Assembly (NCBI RefSeq): GCF_963422545.1
Contig: NZ_OY730230.1
Span: forward strand, 186,001-250,000
DNA length: 64,000 bases
Direction of reading: 5' to 3'
From: an uncultured Flavobacterium sp.
Lineage (GTDB): Bacteria > Bacteroidota > Bacteroidia > Flavobacteriales > Flavobacteriaceae
Shown in pieces: positions 34,296-42,706 of this stretch. Numbering within the stretch: position 1 is the first letter of the stretch; every line of letters begins with the position of its first letter. The notes under the pieces were generated by a model. That model was given only the letters and a program-made list of their open reading frames with translations. It was not told the DNA's origin and did not search any database. Made by a program: the position numbers and the translations under genes.

Positions 34296-34766
34296 ATGCA
34301 CAACAAATTATTTATCTCAGTAGTTGTTCTTGCGATACTATTGTCTTGCAAGGATCAAAAAAAAGAAATTCAGAATACAGGTTTAGAAGAAGTAAAAAAA
34401 GCAATAGCAGAAAGCAATGCCATTTATTTTGAATCATTTGTAAAAAATGATTCTTCAATTTTTATCAATCGTTATGCAAAAGATGCCTGTATTATGGCTC
34501 CCAATTCAGTACAAATGTGTGGTCCTGAAGCTGCGGCAAAATTCTTTAGAGCTGCTTATGATAGCTACGGAATGAGAAATGGAAAATTTATAACAACAGC
34601 CGTATATGGTGATGGCGTTGAGTTTGTAACAGAAGAAGGCTTGTGGAAGTCTTTTAATGCAAAAGGAGAACTTTTTGATGATGGTAAATTTCTGGTACTT
34701 TGGAAAAAAACACCCGAAGGCTGGAAAATGTTCAGAGATTCTTTTAGCAGTAACCGCAAATTGTAA
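34296..34766 (+). CDS. NTF2/SnoaL-like (DUF4440) lipoprotein
   Basis: A 156-residue protein. The lipobox AILLSC puts the lipidated cysteine at residue 18. The rest has the cystatin-like NTF2 fold: NAIYFESFVKNDSSIF and YAKDACIMAPNSVQ, ending with FLVLWKKTPEGWKMFRDSF, matching DUF4440 proteins. Function unknown; may bind a small molecule at the membrane. Downstream of the Crp regulator. Confidence 0.82.
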   Translation: MHNKLFISVVVLAILLSCKDQKKEIQNTGLEEVKKAIAESNAIYFESFVKNDSSIFINRYAKDACIMAPNSVQMCGPEAAAKFFRAAYDSYGMRNGKFITTAVYGDGVEFVTEEGLWKSFNAKGELFDDGKFLVLWKKTPEGWKMFRDSFSSNRKL

Positions 34767-34804
34767 AATACATTAACTAACAATAAAATACCAAAATCCC
34801 TTTT

Positions 34805-35830
34805 ATGGAAAACAAAATAGTAATATACGGCGCTTACGGGCACACAGGAAAATTTTTGGTTGCCCAGCTTTATCAGCAAGGTTACAAGCCTATACTTAGT
34901 GGGCGAGATGCTGATAAGCTGAATGCTTTAAGTAAAGATTATCCGGATTTAATACTAAAAGTGGCCGATATTAATAATCCTGAAACTTTAGATAAGGCTT
35001 TCGCCGATGCAGAAATAATCGTAAACTGTGCCGGTCCTTTTTTAGATACTGCCGCACCAATTATTCAATCGGCATTAAGATTAGGAAAACATTATCTTGA
35101 TGTGAGTGCTGAACAAAAAGCTGTTCTGGATATCTTTGAAGAGTTTTCTGAAGAAGCAAAACGTGCTAAAGTTGCCATAATTCCCGCAGCTGCATTTTAT
35201 GGCGGATTGGGAGATTTATTAAGTACAACGCTTACTAAAGATTGGGATAAAGTAGATGAAATCTTCAGCTATATTGGATTAGATTCCTGGCATCCTACAA
35301 AAGGAACACGTTTGACTGGAGAGCGCAATCATTATCAAAGATTTATGTATGCCAACAATCGTCTGGAACCCGTTTTGGAAGTTAAATCAAAAACATGGGA
35401 TTTTCCCGATCCAATATTGACGAAGGAAGTAGTGACGGTTCCACTTTCAGAAATAATTACGATTTCCCGTCATATAAATGTCAATACAATCAATACTTAT
35501 CTGAGTCAAAACTCTTTGACAGATATAAGAAATGAGGAAACTCCAGAACCTAAAGCTGCCGATGAAAAAAATAGGTCATCACAGATTTTCTGTATGGAAG
35601 TTGTGGCTGTAAAAGACAACAAGAAAAGAACAATTACGGCTCAGGGAATTGATATTTATGCCGTTACAGCTCCTTTAATTGTTGAAGCTGTAAAAAGAAT
35701 TTTGACAGGAAGAATACAAAAACAAGGCGTTACAACATTAGGAGAAGCCTTTGATGCCACAGATTTTTTAAGTGCTCTGGATGTGGATGATATTGTAATT
35801 TCAGACATTAAGGAAACTAACATTAATTAA
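34805..35830 (+). CDS. Saccharopine dehydrogenase-like NAD(P)-binding protein
   Basis: A 341-residue protein with an N-terminal Rossmann motif: IVIYGAYGHTGKFLVAQL at 5-22 (GxxGxxG-like), then IVNCAGPFLDTAAPIIQSAL, matching the saccharopine dehydrogenase NADP-binding domain. The C-terminal part has only weak similarity to known members. True saccharopine dehydrogenases would connect to lysine, but this short 'trans-acting enoyl-reductase-like' class is variable, so no substrate is assigned. Followed after 43 bases by the PEP mutase-family gene. Confidence 0.78.
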   Translation: MENKIVIYGAYGHTGKFLVAQLYQQGYKPILSGRDADKLNALSKDYPDLILKVADINNPETLDKAFADAEIIVNCAGPFLDTAAPIIQSALRLGKHYLDVSAEQKAVLDIFEEFSEEAKRAKVAIIPAAAFYGGLGDLLSTTLTKDWDKVDEIFSYIGLDSWHPTKGTRLTGERNHYQRFMYANNRLEPVLEVKSKTWDFPDPILTKEVVTVPLSEIITISRHINVNTINTYLSQNSLTDIRNEETPEPKAADEKNRSSQIFCMEVVAVKDNKKRTITAQGIDIYAVTAPLIVEAVKRILTGRIQKQGVTTLGEAFDATDFLSALDVDDIVISDIKETNIN

Positions 35831-35873
35831 ATACAAAAAATAGGATTACTTCCTGATTTTAAAATTAAAGAAT

Positions 35874-36647
35874 ATGACAAATCAATTTCAAAAGTTTAAA
35901 GAATTACACTATCAATCTGAACCATTGTTAATTGGCAATGTTTGGAATGCACAGAGTACAAAAAAAATGGAAGACTTAGGCTTTAAAGCCATTGGGACTT
36001 CAAGCTATGCAATTGCAGAAACACTAGGATATGCAGATGGTGAAGAAATGAGTTTTGAGGAATATCTATTTATTACAAAACGTATTGCGGCTTCGGTATC
36101 TGTACCGGTTTCTGTAGATTTAGAAGCGGGTTATGGAAAAACAGCGACAGAAATTGTAGCCAATATAAAAGAGTTGTATAAAATAGGCGTTTCGGGAATA
36201 AATATCGAAGACTCTATAGTTGAACAAGGAGTGAGAACAATTGTAGCTGCAGAAACATTTGCCGAAAAAATTAAAGCGGTCGCAGATGAACTTTCAAAGG
36301 AGAACATTGAGATCTTTATTAATCTTAGATCTGACGTTTTTTTACTAGGATTACCTGATGGTTTGGCTGAAGCAAAAAGGAGAATAAGTATTTATGAAAC
36401 GACTGGTGTTCACGGATTATTTTTTCCTTGTGTTACAAAAATCGAAGATATAGAAGCGCTTACAAAAGCAACTGAACTTCCAATAAATGTAATGTGTATG
36501 CCAGATTTACCAGATTTTAATTTGCTGCAAAACGCAGGAGTAAAGCGAATTAGTATGGGGAATTTTTTAAATAATAAAATATACCAATACTTAGAAGCTG
36601 AGGTTGGAACTGTTTTGAAAAATCAAAATTTTAGCAGCGTTTTTTAA
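35874..36647 (+). CDS. Isocitrate lyase/PEP mutase family protein
   Basis: A 257-residue (beta/alpha)8 protein of the ICL/PEP mutase superfamily. It keeps AIGTSSYAIAETLGYADGEE near 38-57, VSVDLEAGYGKTATE around 82-96 and GINIEDSIV near 114-122; the 'D.E.GYG' and 'NIED' sites form the Mg2+/substrate pocket. The catalytic KKCG motif of isocitrate lyase is absent, so it belongs to the small carboxy-phosphonoenolpyruvate/2-methylisocitrate-like or PEP-mutase-like group. Substrate unknown. Last gene of the block, followed by a REP element. Confidence 0.82.
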   Translation: MTNQFQKFKELHYQSEPLLIGNVWNAQSTKKMEDLGFKAIGTSSYAIAETLGYADGEEMSFEEYLFITKRIAASVSVPVSVDLEAGYGKTATEIVANIKELYKIGVSGINIEDSIVEQGVRTIVAAETFAEKIKAVADELSKENIEIFINLRSDVFLLGLPDGLAEAKRRISIYETTGVHGLFFPCVTKIEDIEALTKATELPINVMCMPDLPDFNLLQNAGVKRISMGNFLNNKIYQYLEAEVGTVLKNQNFSSVF

Positions 36648-36695
36648 AAGTAAGAGTTCATAAATCAAATAATTAGAATGGGTATTCGTATTGGT

Positions 36696-36881
36696 TTTGT
36701 TCCATAAGAACAATTCATCGGTAGACCAATAGTAGTGCATTTTTTTTCGTTCCGTAGGAACGTTTGGTTGCTAATATTAACAAATAATATATGCATATGA
36801 AATTTAACCAAACGTCCCCATGGGACGATATTGAACCGTAAACATTCTTTTTCTACCGATGAGCTGTTCCGATGGAACAAA
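36696..36881. repeat. Nested REP-like palindrome (GTTCC..GGAAC family)
   Basis: Outer arms at 36696-36724 and 36852-36881 (core TTTGTTCCATAAG versus GATGGAACAAA, sharing ATCGGTAGA) enclose CGTTCCGTAGGAACG with GTTTGGTT (36748-36769) and its partner AACCAAACGTCCC (36806-36827). It lies between convergent genes and ends 4 bases from the restored stop of the glycosidase at 36928-38895. Confidence 0.8.
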
Positions 36882-36927
36882 TTATTAAAGATTGATATTT
36901 ACCGTATCTCCATCCTTAATTACTTTA

Positions 36928-38895
36928 TTAACCAATACATTTTTGCCTTCTGATATTGTTATTTTTAGTTTTTTTATCGGCTCTTTCTACAGTAATGTCA
37001 AAATCTTTTTCGAATGCATTTATATGACGCATTTTCATGGAAGGCCAGGATTTAGGAAGGCGTGGCGTGAAATCGAAACTATGTAAACCCGTTGGGCGAA
37101 TACCAAATAATCCTTCAGTAAAGATTCTGCAATACAACCCGCTTTCTGCCGAAAGGTGTCTTTGATCTCCTTCTGGATATGCTTCTACAGGATAAGGAAC
37201 GTGGTCGCCCAATAAACGGCGGTTAGAATAATAATGTAAAAAATCTAATGCTTTATCGGTTTCTCCAGCTGATAATACACCTCTTAAGGCATAAAGAGTT
37301 GAGCGATCCCAGAATATTTTATCGCCTGCAATGCTTGCAAGACCATCTTTTGTCCATAATCTTGGTGAGAATAAAGCATCTATAGTTCCGTTTTTTCTAT
37401 CGTAAATTCCCATAGTAAGCGGAGTGCAAATCCAGGCTCTTAAAACGTCATTTTCCTTGTAGTATTTATAGGTTTCAAAACCTTCTACTTTAGCACCAAA
37501 ATATTTTTCGATAGCAATTTTTAATTTTTCAGCTTCAGCTTTATAGGTTTTAAGTTGCGATTGGTCTTTTCCTAAAGCTTCACCCAAATAAACGGCTGAG
37601 TTAAGCACGTCATAATATAATGATGAGGTATTCAGATTGGCTTTTCCTGCCGGAAGACGTCCTTCAAGTTCATCAGAATCTGAAGCAACTACGCCATCAG
37701 AGTTTAATTTTCTATGACAATATTCCAGGCACCATTCAATCAAAGGCCATAATTGTTTGGCTTCATTTGTATTTCCTCTTGTAAGTGCATAACGTGAAGC
37801 TCCGTAAGCAATCATCGCTCCATCACCGCGATCTCCGGCACCCGCCCAAATATCAGTTCCTTCGGCAACAATCGAACTTGGAATTGGTTTGTATTCTTTG
37901 TTCATGAACTTTGCAAATTGCAGGTAAGCATTTAACGATGCCTGATTGCCATATTCATATCCTAAATAAGGGAAAAATGGTCCAATATATTCTGCCTGAT
38001 CATTTGCCCAAATAGCAGCATAATAAGATTCTCCTCCAGGACCATGCATTGGACCACCTTTGGTTTCAAAAATACTTTCGGAAGCTCTGATTTTCGCGAA
38101 AGCGAACTCTGTATTTAAAACCTGATCTGGTGTTTCCAGAATTAATTTATCCCAGATTTCATGGATTAATTTCAGACGTTTGTTTTTCTCTTCGTCAACA
38201 TTTACAACTGGAACTTGCTCGTTTGCTTTAACACCAGAGTAGAAAACAGAAAAACTAATGGTTTCATTTGTTTTAAGGTAAAAGCTTCCCTGATTAAAAA
38301 GATCTACATGCAAATCATAACTTCCTTCTGTTCCTTTTGAAGGATCTGAGGTATAAACTGCATTTGATTTTGGAATTTCGACTACGCAGGTTTTTTCAGA
38401 AATGTTTTTCAGGGTATAAATTTCGCAATAGCCGGCCAAAGTTGTTGACGGAAAATATTGTCTTGTTAATTCAAGCGTATTGGTTTTACTTTTTACAAGC
38501 AAAGTTCCGTTTAGGGTTAGCGAAACTACTTTTTCGGGAATAATAGGTTTATAATTTACTGTTACCAGATCAAAAGCATCTTGCGCAAATTGACGCGTTA
38601 AACTTGCATGTGTATTATTAGGGATTGTTCTAAGCATTGGCCAGACCAAACTGCGGGTAGCATGAAACGAACCATCGGCAGCAACTCCATATCTTAAAAC
38701 ACAGGAGATTTTTTTGCCGCTCATTTCGATATGATCGTCATGCGGAATGTTGTTGTTTATTTGCCAGGAAATAGAACCATCCTGATCCATTTGCCAGCGA
38801 CGCTCTTCTTGCGAAACTGCTCTGGTTGTGATGAAGCAAAAAGCGACAACAACAAATAGAAAATGGTTTTGTTTTTTTATAAATGATTTCTTCAT
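36928..38895 (-). CDS. Six-hairpin-type glycosidase of the PUL, C-terminal frameshift
   Basis: As read, 655 residues with a signal peptide (to about residue 29, AVSQ). The C-terminal two thirds form a probable (alpha/alpha)6 barrel (SYYAAIWANDQAEYIGPFFP, GTDIWAGAGDRGDGAMIAYG, ACWRLY-like helices). I do not assign a GH number. The last 15 residues look wrong (highly basic NNNIRRQKCIG). In the run of seven A on the coding strand (T7 at 36969-36975) loss of one base restores the frame and gives a normal end, KLKITISEGKNVLVNKVIKD, with stop at 36885. This is either a real slippage mutation or a sequencing error. Last gene of the SusC-SusD glycosidase series. Confidence 0.78.
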   Translation of the reverse strand: MKKSFIKKQNHFLFVVVAFCFITTRAVSQEERRWQMDQDGSISWQINNNIPHDDHIEMSGKKISCVLRYGVAADGSFHATRSLVWPMLRTIPNNTHASLTRQFAQDAFDLVTVNYKPIIPEKVVSLTLNGTLLVKSKTNTLELTRQYFPSTTLAGYCEIYTLKNISEKTCVVEIPKSNAVYTSDPSKGTEGSYDLHVDLFNQGSFYLKTNETISFSVFYSGVKANEQVPVVNVDEEKNKRLKLIHEIWDKLILETPDQVLNTEFAFAKIRASESIFETKGGPMHGPGGESYYAAIWANDQAEYIGPFFPYLGYEYGNQASLNAYLQFAKFMNKEYKPIPSSIVAEGTDIWAGAGDRGDGAMIAYGASRYALTRGNTNEAKQLWPLIEWCLEYCHRKLNSDGVVASDSDELEGRLPAGKANLNTSSLYYDVLNSAVYLGEALGKDQSQLKTYKAEAEKLKIAIEKYFGAKVEGFETYKYYKENDVLRAWICTPLTMGIYDRKNGTIDALFSPRLWTKDGLASIAGDKIFWDRSTLYALRGVLSAGETDKALDFLHYYSNRRLLGDHVPYPVEAYPEGDQRHLSAESGLYCRIFTEGLFGIRPTGLHSFDFTPRLPKSWPSMKMRHINAFEKDFDITVERADKKTKNNNIRRQKCIG

Positions 38896-38939
38896 TATAA
38901 TTATTTTAAATTTCTATTATTTAGAATGTTGTTTTATAA

Positions 38940-39195
38940 TATGTAAAGGATTAGTTTAAGTATATAGAAACATATTTTTGATTCTTAAAAAAAACTTTTC
39001 ATTTCTTTAAATTCACATAACTATGTGTACAAATCTAGATTTGTATTAATCACTTTTTTATTCATTTTAAATTCTATGTTTCTATGCGTTAATTTTTTTT
39101 TCACGCAGATTTTGCAGATCGAGCAGATTTTTTCTGATCGTTTTAATCCTTCTTAATCTTTTTTTTACACAGCTAATCTATATTTTTATGTGTTA
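38940..39195. repeat. REP-like repeat cluster between the two glycosidase genes
   Basis: Holds degenerate copies of the AGAAACAT / ATGTTTCTATG family (see 23020-23158), including ATAACTATGTG at about 39017-39027, and a CACGCAGATTTTGCAGATCG element. The 390-base gap 38896-39285 has no gene; its length suggests a separate start site or loose coupling between the two glycosidases. Confidence 0.65.
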
Positions 39196-39285
39196 AAATA
39201 ATTACCGCCAACAGTTTTTTATCTATCGTATTTAGTAGTATATGTTGTGTTGCTTATAGAATAAAAATTTTGTTTGTTCTAGGTT

Positions 39286-40719
39286 TTACTTGAAAGATGC
39301 ATTCATTTTTTGTCCTGAGTTCACAGGGACATCAACAAATGTATACCAATTCCCGTTATCATCTTTCTTGTGGCTGGCGGTAATTTTTTTATTGTTTATA
39401 AATATCGCATCATAATTTCCGGAGAACATAACTCGCCATTGTATTGGAGCGTTACCTTTATTATAAAGCGTTGTTTTTTGGTTTTCGTGTTTTACAAATA
39501 ATGCAGTATTTAAAACAGGTAAATTGTCCAGTTCAGCTATTGTATTGCTTTTTCCGCGATATAATGTAGTTACTGTTTTTGTTGTGGCATCAGGTTCTAT
39601 TCCCATATATCCGTGTACAATGCCTTCGATTACACCATAGGAAACCTCGGGATATTCTCTTCGTTTTGTTGCGGGATCAGTTAGATGTAAAATATATTCA
39701 TAAGCTTTATCTCCATAACCATACTTATAAAGTAAAAAGGGCAGATAAGACAAACTTTCGACATTGGTTTTTTGGGAGATAATGTGCTCAATTGTTTTTT
39801 TAGTTCGGGTTGAATCTGTCAAAGCATCAAACCATAATAGAAAAAGTTCACCGCCGTCTTTGCTAAATTTTCCATCACTGGTATAAATCACATTATAAGT
39901 TGAGGTTGTATTATCCCACCATATTTGTTCGATTTGTTGTTTGTATTTTGCTGCTTTATTTTCGAAGAATTCAGCTTTTTGAATATCTCCATTTTGTCTC
40001 AAAACAGCAGAATAAGTTAGCAATCCGCGGTAAATTGCAGCGACTAAATCAACGCCCATTTTTAAACCCGAAATTCCTTCAGAGTAGGAGGCAAGTCCGC
40101 GGCATTTATGAAAATCATCTTTTATATTAAAAGGAACAGAAGGATTTGGAAACTCAGGTCTTGTTAATAAAGAATCAGCATCAAGTACCCAACGCTCGAT
40201 ATAATTGGTTGCTGATTTTTCGAAGAAGTTTTCAAATTCAGGATTTTTGATATAAGTTTCATCGCCAGTCCATAAATACAATCTCCAACAAGCATATAGT
40301 ACATCAAAATTACTGTTTAGATTGTACCAGAACTCTTTGTCATTTCTGTAATCTTCAGGGGCAGGTTTTCCGTATTTATTGATTTCCCAATAGGAACACC
40401 AGTCTTTGTTTTCAGAAATATTTTTGGCAAAAAGAGAAAGCATGTTTTTGTTTTCTTTATTTAATCCGAGGATTTCGGCGCCAATACTTTGGTGTGAAAC
40501 ATCTCGCATACAAAAAGCAGATCTTGAAGGAAGTGCTGCTTCGTACCAAGGTCCAACAGGATCATTTGAATCTCCTTTATAACTCAAAGCCATTGTTTTT
40601 GCACGGTCAAAAGCAAGTTCTATAGCAGAATCTGATGATTTGAATGTTGTTGTGTTTTGACCAAATGCATTAAAAAAGAAACAGCAATTGGCAGCTATAA
40701 TTATAAATCTGTTTTTCAT
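39286..40719 (-). CDS. Six-hairpin-type glycosidase, exported
   Basis: A 477-residue protein with a signal peptide (MKNRFIIIAANCCFFFNAFG). The rest is an (alpha/alpha)6-type domain with GPWYEAALPSRSAFCMRDVS near 54-73, DWCSYWEINKYGKPAPEDYR around 106-125, FWYNLNSNFDVLYACWRLYL around 129-148 and SYGVIEGIVHGYMGIEP near 365-380. This order is known from bacterial uncharacterised six-hairpin glycosidases encoded in PULs; substrate and GH family are not assigned. Third gene after SusC and SusD, on the same strand. Confidence 0.75.
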   Translation of the reverse strand: MKNRFIIIAANCCFFFNAFGQNTTTFKSSDSAIELAFDRAKTMALSYKGDSNDPVGPWYEAALPSRSAFCMRDVSHQSIGAEILGLNKENKNMLSLFAKNISENKDWCSYWEINKYGKPAPEDYRNDKEFWYNLNSNFDVLYACWRLYLWTGDETYIKNPEFENFFEKSATNYIERWVLDADSLLTRPEFPNPSVPFNIKDDFHKCRGLASYSEGISGLKMGVDLVAAIYRGLLTYSAVLRQNGDIQKAEFFENKAAKYKQQIEQIWWDNTTSTYNVIYTSDGKFSKDGGELFLLWFDALTDSTRTKKTIEHIISQKTNVESLSYLPFLLYKYGYGDKAYEYILHLTDPATKRREYPEVSYGVIEGIVHGYMGIEPDATTKTVTTLYRGKSNTIAELDNLPVLNTALFVKHENQKTTLYNKGNAPIQWRVMFSGNYDAIFINNKKITASHKKDDNGNWYTFVDVPVNSGQKMNASFK

Positions 40720-40793
40720 GCGGCTATTTTCTATTATTGAAAAAATACTTTTAGTTAGAGATCATTTTAAGACTGTACTAAAATTTTAAAAGC

Positions 40794-40821
40794 AAACCCA
40801 CACAATTTATAGAGTGGGTTT
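40794..40821 (-). terminator. Attenuator or terminator after susD
   Basis: Stem AAACCCAC / GTGGGTTT with a 12-base loop, followed on the minus strand by GCTTTTAAAATTTT. It lies 161 bases downstream of susD and before the glycosidase at 40719, so it may make SusC/SusD more abundant than the enzymes. Confidence 0.5.
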
Positions 40822-40902
40822 GCGGGCTTATCAGTTTTTTTGATCGACTATACCATGAGGACTGATAATAAAAAAATATAATAACCTTTTGAGTAAAATT
40901 AT

Positions 40903-40948
40903 TCTTAACACATAGCCCCAAAACGTTGGGACTATGTTTCTAATTAAA
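40903..40948. repeat. REP-like hairpin after susD
   Basis: TTAACACATAGCCCCAAAACG and TTGGGACTATGTTTCTAATTAA form a short palindrome, a reduced member of the family seen at 23020-23158. Confidence 0.65.
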
Positions 40949-40982
40949 CTTTTTGATTGGGGCAAAAAGCAGAAGGTTAATT

Positions 40983-42683
40983 TTAATTATAACCCGGGTT
41001 TTGAACTAAACTTGTTCTGTTAGTTTCATCTCTAGGAATTGGCAATAAATAGTGTTGAGGTTTAAAAATTCTATCCTGAACTTTGGTGTAGGTATAGGTT
41101 TTTGATCCATCAGCATTTTTGGTAATAACAACTCCCATCAAAGGTTTATTCTCGGTTTCTTCGGCAATTTTCCAACGACGTACATCATAATAACGGAATC
41201 CTTCGAGACATAACTCAACTTGTCTTTCGTTACGAATTTTATTTTCTAAAGTTGTACCGGTCAAACCTGCCAACGGAACTGTTATTCCGGCACGTTGTCT
41301 GATTGCATTTAAATATTGAATCGCCGTTCCTTCGTTTCCTAGTTTAAATTGCGCTTCAGCATAGTTAAGATAAATTTCGCCTAAGCGAGAAATAATCCAG
41401 GCTTTGTTTGTTTGTGTTTCGTTGTTGTAATTGTAAGTTGTATCACAATATTTACGGAAAGTATAACGTGTTTTACTAGCATTCCAAGTATCCCATCCCT
41501 GAGGAGAATCTAATCCGCCTTCATAAAACTCAGCTTTATTTGAACTTCCGGCGTCGTAACGATCCTTGAAGAATTCAGGTTTTCCGTAAGCACGTCCGTC
41601 GTATACAATATTTTTGTAAAAACGAGGATCTCTGTTCACATACGGCTTTTGAGGGTTATAACCAGATGTAGGATCTGTAATGTCTTTTCCGTCAGCTGTT
41701 CCGTAAGCGTCGATATGACTCTGGCTTGGCGCAAAGTTTGCCCAACCGTGAAAACCACTCGGAGAATTGAACATTTCTACACCATTAAAAGCACTCCATT
41801 GTGGATCTTTACTAGACAAACGAGAGCAAATAATCTCTGAATTATTGGTAGTAAAAAGATCTTCGTAGTTTTTGTCATAAAGTTGGTAGATGTTTAAATC
41901 CATAACAGCTTTTGCGGCATCAGATGCTTTTTTCCATTTAGCCATATCATTTGTAGTATTCCATTGTGGGCTTGCCGCATAAAGCAATACTCTTGATTTG
42001 ATTGCAAGTGCAGCACCTTTTGTAATTCTTCCAAGGCTTGAAGTTGTTAATGGTAATAACTCAGCAGATTTGTCTAATTCTGTTACAATAAAATCAGTAC
42101 ATTGATCGTAAGTACTGCGATCTACTTTAAAATTACTGTTTAAATCAAAAGGAACTGTAATCAAAGGAACTCCTCCGTAATCGCTGGTTAATTTAAAATA
42201 AGCGTAAGCTCTTAAAAATGTCACTTCACCTTTTAATCTGTTGCGCAAAGCCTCATCTCCCGGAACTGCATCAATACGGGATAAAAAGATATTGCAGTTT
42301 TGAATTGTAGCATAAGTAGGTTTCCAGATATCAAAATCACTTGCATTATCCGGAGTTAAAGCTCCTGAATTTAGTGTCCAGATGTCGTAATCGTTAAAGT
42401 TGTTAAAAGCTTCGTCACACGCTGTAGATAAAATCCAGCTGCGATTTGTTTTATTGTTCCAATTGTGCTGCGTGCTAGGCAATACAGTGTAAAGGTTATT
42501 GGCAAAAGCTTCGGCAAGTTTCAAATCATTCCAAACCGTTGCATCTGTATAAGAATCTAATGGAACCTTGTCCAGAGGATCTGGGCTACAGGATGTAAGA
42601 GAGGCAATTGTGATAAAGAAAGAGGCAAGGATAAAAGCCTTCTTTTTTATATTTATTAGTTTATTGGTTTTATAATTTTTCAT
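40983..42683 (-). CDS. susD: SusD/RagB-family outer-membrane glycan-binding lipoprotein
   Basis: A 566-residue SusD family protein. A lipobox at LTSC (Cys32) follows the membrane-inserting signal. It keeps the SusD elements: SPDPLDKVPLDSYTD after the lipid anchor, TPR-like helices (RAYAYFKLTSDYGGVPL, then ITKGAALAIKSRVLLYAASP), LGEIYLNYAEAQFKLGNE, and the C-terminal NAIRQRAGI, VELCLEGFRYYDVRRWKIAE and YLLPIPRDETNRTSLVQNPGY. It binds glycan at the cell surface together with SusC. Starts 23 bases after susC. Confidence 0.93.
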   Translation of the reverse strand: MKNYKTNKLINIKKKAFILASFFITIASLTSCSPDPLDKVPLDSYTDATVWNDLKLAEAFANNLYTVLPSTQHNWNNKTNRSWILSTACDEAFNNFNDYDIWTLNSGALTPDNASDFDIWKPTYATIQNCNIFLSRIDAVPGDEALRNRLKGEVTFLRAYAYFKLTSDYGGVPLITVPFDLNSNFKVDRSTYDQCTDFIVTELDKSAELLPLTTSSLGRITKGAALAIKSRVLLYAASPQWNTTNDMAKWKKASDAAKAVMDLNIYQLYDKNYEDLFTTNNSEIICSRLSSKDPQWSAFNGVEMFNSPSGFHGWANFAPSQSHIDAYGTADGKDITDPTSGYNPQKPYVNRDPRFYKNIVYDGRAYGKPEFFKDRYDAGSSNKAEFYEGGLDSPQGWDTWNASKTRYTFRKYCDTTYNYNNETQTNKAWIISRLGEIYLNYAEAQFKLGNEGTAIQYLNAIRQRAGITVPLAGLTGTTLENKIRNERQVELCLEGFRYYDVRRWKIAEETENKPLMGVVITKNADGSKTYTYTKVQDRIFKPQHYLLPIPRDETNRTSLVQNPGYN

Positions 42684-42706
42684 GTCTGAATATTTTTTTC
42701 GTAATA

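Noticed and set aside
34805..35830. Saccharopine dehydrogenase of the lysine pathway belonging to the catabolic island
   Set aside because: It lies in another block behind a Crp-type regulator, and only the NAD(P)-binding part matches; not enough to join it to region B.
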